64,000 nucleotides of DNA. It comes from Pseudanabaena yagii GIHE-NHR1. GTDB lineage: Bacteria; Cyanobacteriota; Cyanobacteriia; Pseudanabaenales; Pseudanabaenaceae. Both the position numbers and the translations under genes were made by a program. This document shows, in pieces, positions 52,597-61,616 of the stretch (positions within the stretch are counted from its first letter, which is position 1; every line of letters starts with the position of its first letter). A model generated the notes under the pieces. It was not told the origin of the DNA, did not search any database, and saw nothing but the letters and a program-made list of their open reading frames with translations. The stretch spans positions 1,612,001 to 1,676,000 of the forward strand of contig NZ_JAAVJL010000001.1 in NCBI RefSeq assembly GCF_012863495.1, in the 5' to 3' direction.

Positions 52597-52728
52597 ATGA
52601 CAGAGGTTATTCTTTTCAACTCTTTCTTTTGGATTGCCGCAGCATTACTGGCGATCGCTACTGGTGGGGTGGGCTACCTTACTTATTTAGAATGGCAAGA
52701 TCGTCGTCGCCGTGGTGGAAAAAGTTAA
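52597..52728 (+). CDS. 43-residue single-span protein, possibly NdhP-like
   Basis: The frame reads [20 protein letters not shown], continues the span ([11 protein letters not shown]) and ends [12 protein letters not shown]. One transmembrane helix with a strongly basic end is typical of small thylakoid subunits. The ending resembles my memory of the NDH-1 subunit NdhP, but I cannot confirm it. Its last 50 bp overlap the 3' end of ribBA on the opposite strand. Confidence 0.55.
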   Translation: MTEVILFNSFFWIAAALLAIATGGVGYLTYLEWQDRRRRGGKS

Positions 52729-54382
52729 ACCACTCATAAATGCGATCCGTGAGCCAAGGTGTATGCCATGCTAAGCCAAGGTTAATTGTTTCCGCAAAAC
52801 CTGTGGGTGTTTCAGCATCATTACTGGCTACGCAAAATTTAAAGTTTTTAACCTGTTCCCATTGTTTGAGATGCTTTAGCACACGGATGATTGCCTGACG
52901 ATAGGGATGATTTGGCTCGGCATACCAATCATCAGAAATTTCGTTAGAGCTATCAAAGCCTAAATGCACAATTGTGAACTTATTAGCTAGATCCTTCTCC
53001 GACTCTTTATTTACCTCTTGCGTATCCGCATCCGCAAACAAACTTGCAAAGGCAGTAGAAGTTTCTTCCTGCAAAAGGAGATCGTTACTAGCAGCAGCTT
53101 CACGCAATTGGTCAAGCAATTCCGTTGATTTGTCGGTTGTCCAATGGATACCTAAAGTCACAAGCTTTGTTTGTAAGAGCAAATGCCCTAGTTTTTCGGC
53201 TTTAGTTTCCAGATAGCGCAAATTATATTCATTGGTTTCGATCAAGAGGGGCAAGCGTCCCACGATTTCAATATCAAAACCTTTGAGTCCTGCAAGTTTG
53301 CGAGGATTGTTGGTAATCAAGCGCATCTTTTTGATACCCAGATCATGCAGAATTTGTGCCCCAACACCATAGGTACGCAGATCTGCGCCAAATCCCAGTT
53401 TTTCATTGGCTTCAACTGTATCGAGTCCCCCATCTTGGAGGGAATATGCCTTGATTTTATTAATCAAGCCGATGCCGCGACCTTCCTGACGCAGGTAAAC
53501 AACTACTCCCCAATTGGCAAACTCGATCATTTTCAAGGCGCTTTGTAACTGTCCGCGACAATCGCAACGCAAGGAGCCGAGGGCATCACCCGTCAAACAC
53601 TCGGAATGAACACGAACTAGGACTTCATTTTCTGGGAAATCCTGTAAATCACCTTTGACGATCGCCAAATGTTCGGTGTTATCTAGGGTATTGCGATAAC
53701 CGTAAACGCGGAAATTACCAAATAACGATGGCAAACTGGCGATCGCCTCACGCTTTACAAAGCGATCGTGTTCTAGACGATAGCTGATTAAATCCGCAAT
53801 GCTAATTAATTTAAGGTTATGCAGCTTGGCATATTCGATTAGCTCAGGCAACCGCGCCATCGAGCCATCATCATTCTGAATTTCACAAATAACACCTGCG
53901 GGATATAGCCCTGACATCTGTGCTAGATCCACTGCGGCTTCGGTATGTCCTGCCCGCTTGAGGACACCACCATCCTTTGCTCTCAAGGGGAAAACATGCC
54001 CCGGACGACGCAGATCATTAGGACGAGTATTAGGATTAATTGCTGCTTGAATGGTGCGGGAGCGATCCTCGGCGGAAATACCTGTAGATGTGCCTTCCAC
54101 CGCATCAATGCTCACGGTAAAGGCAGTTTGTTGGCTATCGGTATTGCGATCGACCATTAAGGGTAAATCTAAGCGATCGAGGCGATCGCCTGTCATCGCT
54201 AAACAAATCAAACCCCGTGCCTTGACTGCCATAAAGTTCACCATTTCAGGTGTGGCAAATTGGGCTGCACCAATCAGATCGCCTTCATTTTCGCGGTTTT
54301 CATCATCGACAACGACGATGAGGCGACCAGATTTGAGATCGTTCAGGGCATCGGGAATGGAATCAAATTGAAACTTTGTCAA
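52679..54382 (-). CDS. ribBA: Bifunctional RibBA: DHBP synthase / GTP cyclohydrolase II
   Basis: 567 residues. The N-terminal 3,4-dihydroxy-2-butanone 4-phosphate synthase (about 1-200) has [14 protein letters not shown] and [10 protein letters not shown]. The GTP cyclohydrolase II (about 205-395) has the zinc Cys residues in [15 protein letters not shown] and RQEGRGIGL. Both feed riboflavin synthesis. A C-terminal extension of about 170 residues, present in cyanobacterial homologs (recalled), has no known role. The 3' end overlaps a convergent small gene. No FMN riboswitch was recognised upstream. Confidence 0.95.
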   Translation of the reverse strand: MTKFQFDSIPDALNDLKSGRLIVVVDDENRENEGDLIGAAQFATPEMVNFMAVKARGLICLAMTGDRLDRLDLPLMVDRNTDSQQTAFTVSIDAVEGTSTGISAEDRSRTIQAAINPNTRPNDLRRPGHVFPLRAKDGGVLKRAGHTEAAVDLAQMSGLYPAGVICEIQNDDGSMARLPELIEYAKLHNLKLISIADLISYRLEHDRFVKREAIASLPSLFGNFRVYGYRNTLDNTEHLAIVKGDLQDFPENEVLVRVHSECLTGDALGSLRCDCRGQLQSALKMIEFANWGVVVYLRQEGRGIGLINKIKAYSLQDGGLDTVEANEKLGFGADLRTYGVGAQILHDLGIKKMRLITNNPRKLAGLKGFDIEIVGRLPLLIETNEYNLRYLETKAEKLGHLLLQTKLVTLGIHWTTDKSTELLDQLREAAASNDLLLQEETSTAFASLFADADTQEVNKESEKDLANKFTIVHLGFDSSNEISDDWYAEPNHPYRQAIIRVLKHLKQWEQVKNFKFCVASNDAETPTGFAETINLGLAWHTPWLTDRIYEWFNFFHHGDDDLAILNK

Positions 54383-54518
54383 GGCTTACTATCAGGGATT
54401 CTAGCTATTTATATCTATCATATAGCAATCTCTATAGAGCTTAAAACAGAAAAAATAGAGAGGACAAACATTCTCTGGTTTATTGAGATGTATAGCAATT
54501 ACCGATCAAACGAACCAC

Positions 54519-54567
54519 AATAGATTTTTTGAAAGTGTTGCTTCGCAACACTTTCAAAAAATCTATT
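54519..54567. repeat. 22-bp stem palindrome
   Basis: AATAGATTTTTTGAAAGTGTTG and exact inverse flank CTTCG. The A/T arm and centre resemble the hairpin at 8793-8840, one of the few pairs in this set that share arm sequence. Confidence 0.85.
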
Positions 54568-54698
54568 GGTTTGGATTGCTGTCAGTCAGTTTGTCTCAAT
54601 TTTAGAGAGTAATTGTATAGAATTTGCTTGACATATTTCTCAATCCCTCCTTTAAATCAGCAGCAGTAAGGGACTTGCTATTAATTCAAGTACCTGTG

Positions 54699-54742
54699 GC
54701 TTCGACTTCGCTCAGCCAACGTTAGCTGAGCGAAGTCGAAGC
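54699..54742. repeat. GCTTCGACTTCGCTCAGC inverted repeat
   Basis: Exact 18-nt arms flank CAACGTTA. Related diverged elements lie at 30180-30240 and inside the repeat at 57811-57934. Confidence 0.8.
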
Positions 54743-54906
54743 TAGATAACTTTGGTGGGACATTTTTTATCCGCAAGTCCCTAACGATTCACAAGATTGC
54801 TAAAAGTATTATCGAGAAATTTGAAAGCGCAGCTTCGTCTCACTTTCGGTTTTTATTTCAGCGTAACGCGCTGGAAGGAGCAATATTAAAAACTCCAAAG
54901 CTAGTT

Positions 54907-54955
54907 ACAGTAAAAAGGAAAGTTGGCACTTCGTACCTCCTTTCCTTTTTACTGT
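54907..54955. repeat. 16-bp stem palindrome
   Basis: ACAGTAAAAAGGAAAG and exact inverse flank a 17-nt loop containing GCACTTCGT. It lies in the long gene-free stretch between ribBA and the SLH gene. Confidence 0.75.
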
Positions 54956-54963
54956 AGTGATGG

Positions 54964-55057
54964 ATATAGCAATCCTAAATGGGTTTATGGAAGCGCACCC
55001 CGAAGGGGTGCGCTTCCATAAACCCCAAAATCTACAAATGCTTTAGGACTGCTATAT
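54964..55057. repeat. Dispersed palindromic repeat with TATAGCA-type ends, copy B
   Basis: It starts ATATAGCAATCCTAAAT and ends with the inverse (TTTAGGACTGCTATAT), with an inner hairpin of exact arms around GAA (GGAAGCGCACCCC/GGGGTGCGCTTCC). Same family as 30073-30163. Confidence 0.8.
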
Positions 55058-55341
55058 ATTAAGTAATATTTAGATTTAGGCGAACTCTAAAGAATTTTTT
55101 TGAAGTCACAAAATCTTACCTATGTTTGATTTGATTGATTTTTGAGTTTGACTTAATTCGCGATTACTTCTTTCCAAGATATATACGTTTGACTTGTTTG
55201 ATTTATTTGACTAGCAAGCAGAATTGATAAAAACTTTTAAACTGTAACAGTGAAAAATACAAAAAATTATGAGGAACTTTTGATTTGCGTATACAGTCTC
55301 ATTCGGGGTATACACGAATGTATATGGGAGAAAAAATTAAA
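55058..55341. other. A/T-rich upstream region of the SLH gene
   Basis: The remainder of the roughly 950-bp gap after ribBA is A/T-rich with several TTTGATTT/TTTGACTT-like direct repeats (about 55124-55210). No gene was recognised. Confidence 0.4.
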
Positions 55342-56571
55342 ATGACAAATCAATCTAGACGTTCTAGCACTGCATTACTTGTTGCTGTTAGTTTTATTGG
55401 TAGTTCTGTAATTCCTTTAATTAGTGCAACATCGGCATTTGCTCAGACTACGTTTAATGATGTACCTCCTAACTACTGGGCACAGCCTTTTATTCAAGAG
55501 CTAGCTTCCAGAGATATTCTTAAAGGTTTTCCTGATGGGGGATTTCGTCCAAATGATCCAGTCACAAGAGCGCAATTTGCAGCAATTTTGAGCAAAGCAA
55601 CAAACAAAGCACCAGTTCGTGGGGAAGTAAGCTTCGTTGATGTTAGTTCCAACTATTGGGCAGCAACAGCCATTCAGAAATCATATACAACAGGCTTTTT
55701 GTCTGGTTATCCTGGTAACGTTTTCGAGCCTTCTCAAAATATTCCCCGTGTACAAATTCTAGTATCTCTAGCGAATGGACTAAATTATTCTGCTAGTCAA
55801 GCTCCTGAAACGATTTTGCAGGCTTATTCTGATTCGTCTAGCATTCCCAACTATGCCAGAAATAGCGTAGCAGCAGCAACGGAAAATCGTTTAGTAGTGA
55901 ACTATCCCAATGTGCTGTTCTTAAATCCTAACCAAACTGCAACTAGAGCTGAAGTGGCAGCCTTTATTTATCAAGCTTTAGTGAAATCTGGTCAGGTAAA
56001 TGCGATCGCCTCTCCCTATATCGTGGGACAAAATGGCACAACCCCACCAGTCCAAAATCAAGTCAGAATTCCCGCAGGCAATACCATTGCTGTGCAGTAT
56101 TCCAAGGATAAGATCCTGTTAGGTCCTGATGAAAAGGTACCTTTGACTCTCACAGTTTCCCAAAATATTGCTAATCCTCAAGGGGTAATTTTGATTCCCT
56201 CAGGTACACAAGTGGTGGGTGAATTGAGGACTGTATCGGGAGGTGCTCAGTTCTTTGCAAGTCAACTTGTATTTGCCAATGGCAAGCAAGTAGCCATCAA
56301 TGGCACTTCCAAAGTAGTGACTACCACTGAGAAAGTTGATAAGGGTATCAGCGTTGGCAAAGTTGTACAAAATGCTGCCCTCGGTGCTGCTGCCGCCGCC
56401 GCAATCTCAGCCGTAACTGGTGATCGGGCGATCGCTACTGAGGAAGTCCTTGGTGGTGCAGGTATTGGTACATTACTTGGTCTATTTTTAGGTCGTGATA
56501 GCGTGACTCTCGCTTCTGTGAATCCGAATACTGACCTAACAGTAACCTTGAATTCCGATCTACTCCTATAG
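55342..56571 (+). CDS. Exported protein with S-layer homology (SLH) repeats
   Basis: About 409 residues from ATG 55342. Earlier in-frame starts add up to 19 residues. A signal peptide (cleavage near AFA|QT) precedes three SLH motifs (about 38-200: FNDVPPNYWAQPFIQELAS, FVDVSSNYWAATAIQKSYT, then YSDSSSIPNYARNSVAAA). A C-terminal domain (about 240-400) contains a Gly/Ala-rich, membrane-like segment. Anchoring to the cell wall or outer membrane is expected. The stop codon TAG is contributed by the beginning of the adjacent dispersed repeat. Confidence 0.87.
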   Translation: MTNQSRRSSTALLVAVSFIGSSVIPLISATSAFAQTTFNDVPPNYWAQPFIQELASRDILKGFPDGGFRPNDPVTRAQFAAILSKATNKAPVRGEVSFVDVSSNYWAATAIQKSYTTGFLSGYPGNVFEPSQNIPRVQILVSLANGLNYSASQAPETILQAYSDSSSIPNYARNSVAAATENRLVVNYPNVLFLNPNQTATRAEVAAFIYQALVKSGQVNAIASPYIVGQNGTTPPVQNQVRIPAGNTIAVQYSKDKILLGPDEKVPLTLTVSQNIANPQGVILIPSGTQVVGELRTVSGGAQFFASQLVFANGKQVAINGTSKVVTTTEKVDKGISVGKVVQNAALGAAAAAAISAVTGDRAIATEEVLGGAGIGTLLGLFLGRDSVTLASVNPNTDLTVTLNSDLLL

Positions 56572-56720
56572 CAATCCTAGATGGTTTATGGAAGTGCACC
56601 CATGCGGCGTGTATCTCCACAAATCCAAAAATCTACCCTAGATGGTTTGAGGAAGTGTACCCATCGAGGGCGCACTTCCATAAATCCAAAAATCTACAAA
56701 TGATTTAGGACTGCTATATA
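56567..56720. repeat. Dispersed palindromic repeat with TATAGCA-type ends, double copy C
   Basis: TATAGCAATCCTAGATGG opens the element inside the SLH gene's last codons, and GATTTAGGACTGCTATATA closes it. Two similar inner units (each with GGAAGTG..CACCC and AAATCCAAAAATCTAC) lie in tandem, so the element is a partial duplication. Confidence 0.75.
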
Positions 56721-56824
56721 AAAGTTTTCAGATTGTCATAGACAATCTGAAAATCACAAAACTGTGTTGAGAAAGAGCTTTGCTTAGCAAGGCTCTTTAG
56801 ATTTTTGTAAATTCTAATAAAACC

Positions 56825-57478
56825 ATGAGCGATCGCACGGAAATATTACGTCAATATATGCAACTAGCTGGAGTATCTAGCTTTCAGTTATTAAGTGAAC
56901 GCACGGGGGTATCACGTCGGGCGATCGATACCCTACGGAAAGGGAATGCCAAAACATTAAAATATGCCGACCTAGCCAAGTTAGCGGCAATTTTGCAAAT
57001 TGAACTGACCGAGTTGATTGCCAACTTTATTAATTATGATTCTTCTACTAATGATGAATCTGTTGTTTCTGCGATCGCTGCTTTACGTGAAGAATATCAA
57101 CGCTTACAGCAAACGTTAGCAAATCAACAACAAGAATTGCGATCGCAATTTGAAAGGGAAACTCTTCAGCAATTGGAATCTCTGCTGCTGCAATTGCCAT
57201 CGGCTGCCTATGCCGCCCAGCAAAATCCCAATATGCTGGCTAAAAATATCCTGCCTTTATTACGCCCTTTAGATACACTCTTACAAAGATGGGGCATCAC
57301 GGTAATTGGTGCTGTTGGTGCAGAGGTTGCCTACGATCCACAAAGGCATCAATTGATAGAAGGTAATGATGAAATTGCGGTAGGCACTCCTGTGATCATC
57401 CGATACATTGGCTATATGCAAGGCGAGAAGTTATTGTATCGCGCTAGAGTCGCTATCAAAAGCACAGATGCCGAATAG
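56825..57478 (+). CDS. HTH protein with C-terminal GrpE-like domain
   Basis: 217 residues. An N-terminal XRE-like helix-turn-helix (about 8-60: FQLLSERTGVSRRAIDTLRK) is followed by a Gln-rich coiled coil (about 80-130). A C-terminal domain (about 150-212: RWGITVIGAVGAEVAYDPQRH then GTPVIIRYIGYMQGEKLLYR) follows the GrpE beta-domain pattern. It could act as a DNA-bound DnaK exchange factor or simply reuse the fold. A terminator hairpin starts 2 bp after its stop. Confidence 0.72.
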   Translation: MSDRTEILRQYMQLAGVSSFQLLSERTGVSRRAIDTLRKGNAKTLKYADLAKLAAILQIELTELIANFINYDSSTNDESVVSAIAALREEYQRLQQTLANQQQELRSQFERETLQQLESLLLQLPSAAYAAQQNPNMLAKNILPLLRPLDTLLQRWGITVIGAVGAEVAYDPQRHQLIEGNDEIAVGTPVIIRYIGYMQGEKLLYRARVAIKSTDAE

Positions 57479-57479
57479 A

Positions 57480-57506
57480 CGAAAGGGGCGCAACGCGCCC
57501 CTTTCG
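57480..57506. terminator. 12-bp GC-rich terminator hairpin
   Basis: CGAAAGGGGCGC-AAC-GCGCCCCTTTCG. It lies between the HTH/GrpE-like gene and the convergent petN and can serve both. Confidence 0.8.
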
Positions 57507-57533
57507 TAAGGAATTTATCTCAAAAAATTAATT

Positions 57534-57623
57534 TTATAGACCGTTACGTCCCCAAACAACAAAAGCGATCGATAGGGTGAACATACCAAGTAAGCTAAAC
57601 CAACCAAATGACAAGATATCCAT
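57534..57623 (-). CDS. petN: Cytochrome b6-f complex subunit PetN
   Basis: A 29-codon gene encoding [20 protein letters not shown] followed by FVVWGRNGL. This is the highly conserved PetN sequence: one transmembrane helix ending in VVWGRNG(L/F), the usual length. It is an essential small subunit of the cytochrome b6-f complex in the thylakoid. Too short for routine gene calling. No other pet gene is nearby, and PetN is commonly encoded alone. Confidence 0.93.
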   Translation of the reverse strand: MDILSFGWFSLLGMFTLSIAFVVWGRNGL

Positions 57624-57810
57624 AGTTTTGTAACGATTTAAATAAATTTTTCTAAATACTATAATACGCTTTCCTGTACTAAAGGGAAATAACTAAGGTT
57701 GCTAGAGCATTTTTCAAGCAAGCTAGGTATAGAGGTTTAAGTCCCTACAGAAGGTAGGAAAAACCCGTACTTCACTAGACAGGGAAATGCTATGAGGGCT
57801 TGCTGTTTAA

Positions 57811-57934
57811 TATAGCAGTCTTAAATCAGTTGTTAGCATCATTGGCTTCGGCTTCGGTTTATGGTGGCTTCGGCTTCGCTCAGCCACCATAAACCGAAGC
57901 CGAAGCCACTCACATCTCATTTAGGATTGCTATA
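57811..57934. repeat. Dispersed palindromic repeat with TATAGCA-type ends, copy D
   Basis: TATAGCAGTCTTAAAT opens and ATTTAGGATTGCTATA closes. The inside holds a long inverted repeat (TGGCTTCGGCTTCGGTTTAT and inverse) instead of the GGAAG hairpin of the other copies. Ends are conserved while the core is replaced. Confidence 0.75.
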
Positions 57935-58160
57935 AAGACCCCAATTTTTTATGATGCAGCGAGTTCGTGCTACAAAAAATTTGTTCTACATTTCCCTAAT
58001 GTTAAGTCGAATGTCCGTAGCAACTTTTTAGGAGAGGTTGCATTCTTACTATTTAGGATCTCAAGGTTATGATCTTTAGCGCACCGAGACTTAGGACATA
58101 ACTCTATAGATTAACTATAGATTAATTGTATAGAGCACTTTTTCTGGAGGCGATCGCATC
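57935..58160. other. Upstream region of the DUF928 gene
   Basis: No gene recognised. A short tandem ATAGATTAACT/ATAGATTAATT (about 58105-58129) precedes a GGAGG ribosome-binding site just before the DUF928 start. Confidence 0.4.
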
Positions 58161-59039
58161 ATGTCTTTATCAAAAAAAATCTTAATAGCATCGGTTTGTT
58201 CTTGCTTAGCAGTTACCAGTAATAGCATCGTTTCACCCTTATGGTTCTTAAACTCTGAAGCTCAAGCTCAATCCCGCAGAGTAATATATGTTCCTCCAAG
58301 CAGTCTCGATTCTCCCCTCACTTCTGCAGCAGGAGCTAGACGTACTTCCAAAGGAGAATTCATCGCTTTGACACCACAGGCGGAAATCAATATTCCCCCA
58401 ATTCCACAGACTATTTCTGAAAGACCTACGATTTATTTCCGAATTCCTAAATTTCGGGGATCAGTAACTTTCAGACTTGACAAGGATAAAGATGCGGCTT
58501 TATCAACACAGGGTAAAGTCTATGACAAGAAGTTTGAGATTAATAATGACGAAGGAATCATTGCATTTAAATTACCCGATGATGCGCCAATTCTAGAAGT
58601 TGGTCAAATATATATATGGCGTATGAAATTCAGTAGCCTCGATCTCAATCTCAATCAATTCGCAACCATTGAGGGATCAGTACGTCGGATTTTACCAAGC
58701 AAACAATTGACAGAAGAACTATCAAAATCATCCAAGGCAATAGATCGAGCTGCATCTTTTGCTAAAGAGGGGATTTGGTTTGATATGTTGCAAGTTTTAG
58801 CCGAAGCCCAAACGACTGTGCCTAGCAATGCAGAAGTGAGAAAAGCATGGGTTGAGATATTAAAAGTTGCGTTTAAAAACCAGAGTATTCAATCCTCAAC
58901 GAATTCGACAACTATACCAGCGCCAATGCAAACATCAACCACTCCAGATCAACAAAATCAAAAGCCACCGATTCAAGAACTTGTTATTAAGGCTAATTTT
59001 GTCTTACAGCAATCAGGTGTGACACATTCTAATTATTAG
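58161..59039 (+). CDS. DUF928 exported protein
   Basis: 292 residues with a signal peptide (cleavage near AQA|QS, about residue 37). The core (about 40-215) has GARRTSKGEFIALTP, PTIYFRIP and IYIWRMKF, matching the cyanobacterial DUF928 family. DUF928 genes commonly sit beside CHASE2-domain genes, as here, suggesting a shared envelope-sensing function. The C-terminal 60 residues are Thr/Gln-rich low complexity. No catalytic motif is seen. Confidence 0.85.
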   Translation: MSLSKKILIASVCSCLAVTSNSIVSPLWFLNSEAQAQSRRVIYVPPSSLDSPLTSAAGARRTSKGEFIALTPQAEINIPPIPQTISERPTIYFRIPKFRGSVTFRLDKDKDAALSTQGKVYDKKFEINNDEGIIAFKLPDDAPILEVGQIYIWRMKFSSLDLNLNQFATIEGSVRRILPSKQLTEELSKSSKAIDRAASFAKEGIWFDMLQVLAEAQTTVPSNAEVRKAWVEILKVAFKNQSIQSSTNSTTIPAPMQTSTTPDQQNQKPPIQELVIKANFVLQQSGVTHSNY

Positions 59040-59045
59040 ACTATA

Positions 59046-59083
59046 AGAGGTTTTCATATTGCCGTAGGCAAAATAAAAACCTC
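59046..59083. terminator. Weak hairpin after the DUF928 gene
   Basis: GAGGTTTTCA and AAAAACCTC can pair across the 59046-59083 segment. The stem is imperfect. Confidence 0.45.
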
Positions 59084-59256
59084 CATAGGGGATTAATTTT
59101 TTGTTGTCAAATGAGTGTGTAAGTATCTGGATGCAATTAAATATAAAAAACAAAAACTGTGGCACAAGCTATGATTTCGTCACGGTTTTTGATTCTGTTT
59201 TTTAATTATGTTCAGCTACTTAACTATTTGCAAACTGCTGTATTAGGAGCATTAGC

Positions 59257-61593
59257 ATGGCTGGGCACTTCAAAAATATTCTATGGAAATGGCGTGGTGT
59301 GGCGATCGCTACACCAGCCATTTCCTTGGTTGTAATCGGATTACGCCTCATTGGAGCACTAGAGCCAGTTGAGTTAGCGATGCTCGATCAGTTTTTTCGA
59401 TGGCGATCGCCTGAGTCTACAGATAGTCGAATTGTAATTATTGGCATTGATGAAGCCGATGTCCGTCAATATGCTTGGCCGATTGATGATGCTTTGCTGA
59501 CTCAGTTATTAGACAAGGTACGACAACAAAAACCCCGTGCGATTGGTTTAGATCTTGCCCGTGATAAGCCCGTCGGTACTGGCTATTCACAATTAGCATC
59601 ATTATTTAAAAGTACGCCAAACCTGATTGGGGCAACCAAAACCGCCGATTTAGTAAATTCTAATTTTGCGATCGCTAGTTCTAATATCGAGCCACCCCCA
59701 GCCCTTCCTGCTGAACAAATTGGTGCAATCAATATTCTTGTTGATGCTGATGGGAGAGTTCGGCGGGGATTAATGGCTTTAGGTTTGCCCGATGGCAAGA
59801 TTGCCACTAGTTTTAGTTTGCAACTAGCTCTACTCTACCTTGATGGGGAAAAAGTAGTTCCCTTTGAGCAAGCCCTCAGTCCCCCTAGATTACGCATGAA
59901 TGATGGTGGTTATAGCCATGCTGATGTGGGTGGACATCAATTTATCATTAACTATCGTAGATCGCGGCAAGGCTTTCAGATAGTGCGGATGGCGGATGTT
60001 CTCGAAGGAAGAGTTTCTCCCGATTTATTGCGCGATCGCGTCGTCATGATTGGAGTAACTGCGGTCAGTTTAAGAGACTGGTTTTTCACTCCCCTCGATA
60101 GTGGCATTGGCAGCACGCGCATTTCCACATCAGGAATCGAAGTTCACTCTCAAATAGTGAGCCATATTCTCAGTAGTACCCTTGACGGACGCTCAAGAAT
60201 TCTCACTTGGGAAAAGCCTTGGGAATGGTTGTGGATTGTTGGTTGGTCTTTGGCGGGCGCACTTTTGATTTGGCAATGGCGCAATGTCAAGACCCAGAAC
60301 CGTGAACTTCGGGTATTAATTGGGCGATCACTTAGCGTCTTGATCGTCGGTGGTAGCCTATTTGCAACTTGTTTTATAGCCTTTGCCTATGGTTGGTGGT
60401 TGCCCTTTGCACCTGCCATGATTGGCTTTGTGGGTGGAGGTGTGATTGTGACTAGCTATCTAGCGCTCACAGCAGCACAGATTCGGACTTACTTTAGTCG
60501 TTACTTAACTGATGCAGTCGTTAAGAGCTTACTAGAAACTCCTGAGGGTTTAAAACTGGGAGGCGATCGCCGCAAAGTCACAATTCTCATGTGTGACCTG
60601 CGAGGCTTCTCCACAATTTCCGAAAAGATGCCACCTGAAAAGGTAGTGGAAATCCTCAATGTATTTTTAGGAACGATGACGGAAGCGATCACTACCTATG
60701 AAGGCACAATTGATGAATTTATTGGTGACGCGATTTTAGTGCTGTTTGGTGCGCCCATTCATCGTGAGGATGATGCTGCTCGTGCGGTCGCCAGTGCGAT
60801 CGCCATGCAACTCGCCATGCGATCGGTCAACGAAAGACTTACCCAGATGGGCTTACCCGAAATTGCTATGGGTATTGGCATTAACACAGGTGAAGTAGTC
60901 GCGGGGAATATTGGTTCCCAATCTCGCGCCAAATATGCCGTTGTTGGGAATCATGTCAATCTCACCGCAAGAATAGAATCCTATACCGTGGGTGGTCAGA
61001 TCTTAATTTCGGAAACCACCTACAACGAAATACAGGAAATCGTCAAAACCAATGGCTCTATGCAGGTAGAGCCTAAGGGCGTATCTCACCCCATTTCCAT
61101 TTATGATGTTTGCGGAATTGGCGGTACTTATAATCTAGAGCTTCCTTCTATTAATGATTCGCTCCAAGTATTACCCATGCCAATTCCCGTGACTTACCGC
61201 ATTTTAGAAGAGAAGCATCTCGGCACAGATAACTTTGCAGGTGAACTACGAAGACTATCGCCCTATGGTGCAGAAATTTTTGCCGATCAGGATGTGCCTG
61301 TATTATCTAATCTCAAAATCCATCTTCAAGTTTCTTTCCCGAACTCCTTAGATGATCCTACTCACAAGATCGACATCGAAGGTGAAATCTATGCCAAAGT
61401 CCTAAAACATCAACACCCAAATCAGGCAATGTTCTTAGATCAGTCAGTTTCAGGGGATTTGGTATTAGAAAACAAGCTGACCATTTCCACAATTCCTAAA
61501 CAGCGATCACGCCCCGTTAAGCAAATTTATGTGCATTTCACCACAGTTCCCGATCACCTCAAAGCATGGCTGAAATGGCAAACAAGTATATAG
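59257..61593 (+). CDS. CHASE2-domain class III nucleotide cyclase
   Basis: 778 residues. An N-terminal anchor, an extracytoplasmic CHASE2 sensor (about 40-300: RIVIIGIDEADVRQYAWPID) and three membrane spans (about 320-405) precede a class III cyclase domain (about 435-610). Metal Asp residues are in MCDLRGFS and FIGDAILVLFG, and the transition-state Asn/Arg segment is NHVNLTARIES. A C-terminal PilZ-like region (about 645-770) follows. Adenylate cyclase is more likely than guanylate, but the specificity residues were not resolved. Forms a pair with the upstream DUF928 gene. Confidence 0.88.
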   Translation: MAGHFKNILWKWRGVAIATPAISLVVIGLRLIGALEPVELAMLDQFFRWRSPESTDSRIVIIGIDEADVRQYAWPIDDALLTQLLDKVRQQKPRAIGLDLARDKPVGTGYSQLASLFKSTPNLIGATKTADLVNSNFAIASSNIEPPPALPAEQIGAINILVDADGRVRRGLMALGLPDGKIATSFSLQLALLYLDGEKVVPFEQALSPPRLRMNDGGYSHADVGGHQFIINYRRSRQGFQIVRMADVLEGRVSPDLLRDRVVMIGVTAVSLRDWFFTPLDSGIGSTRISTSGIEVHSQIVSHILSSTLDGRSRILTWEKPWEWLWIVGWSLAGALLIWQWRNVKTQNRELRVLIGRSLSVLIVGGSLFATCFIAFAYGWWLPFAPAMIGFVGGGVIVTSYLALTAAQIRTYFSRYLTDAVVKSLLETPEGLKLGGDRRKVTILMCDLRGFSTISEKMPPEKVVEILNVFLGTMTEAITTYEGTIDEFIGDAILVLFGAPIHREDDAARAVASAIAMQLAMRSVNERLTQMGLPEIAMGIGINTGEVVAGNIGSQSRAKYAVVGNHVNLTARIESYTVGGQILISETTYNEIQEIVKTNGSMQVEPKGVSHPISIYDVCGIGGTYNLELPSINDSLQVLPMPIPVTYRILEEKHLGTDNFAGELRRLSPYGAEIFADQDVPVLSNLKIHLQVSFPNSLDDPTHKIDIEGEIYAKVLKHQHPNQAMFLDQSVSGDLVLENKLTISTIPKQRSRPVKQIYVHFTTVPDHLKAWLKWQTSI

Positions 61594-61616
61594 GTTGATA
61601 TTGCTGCCAGCAATAT

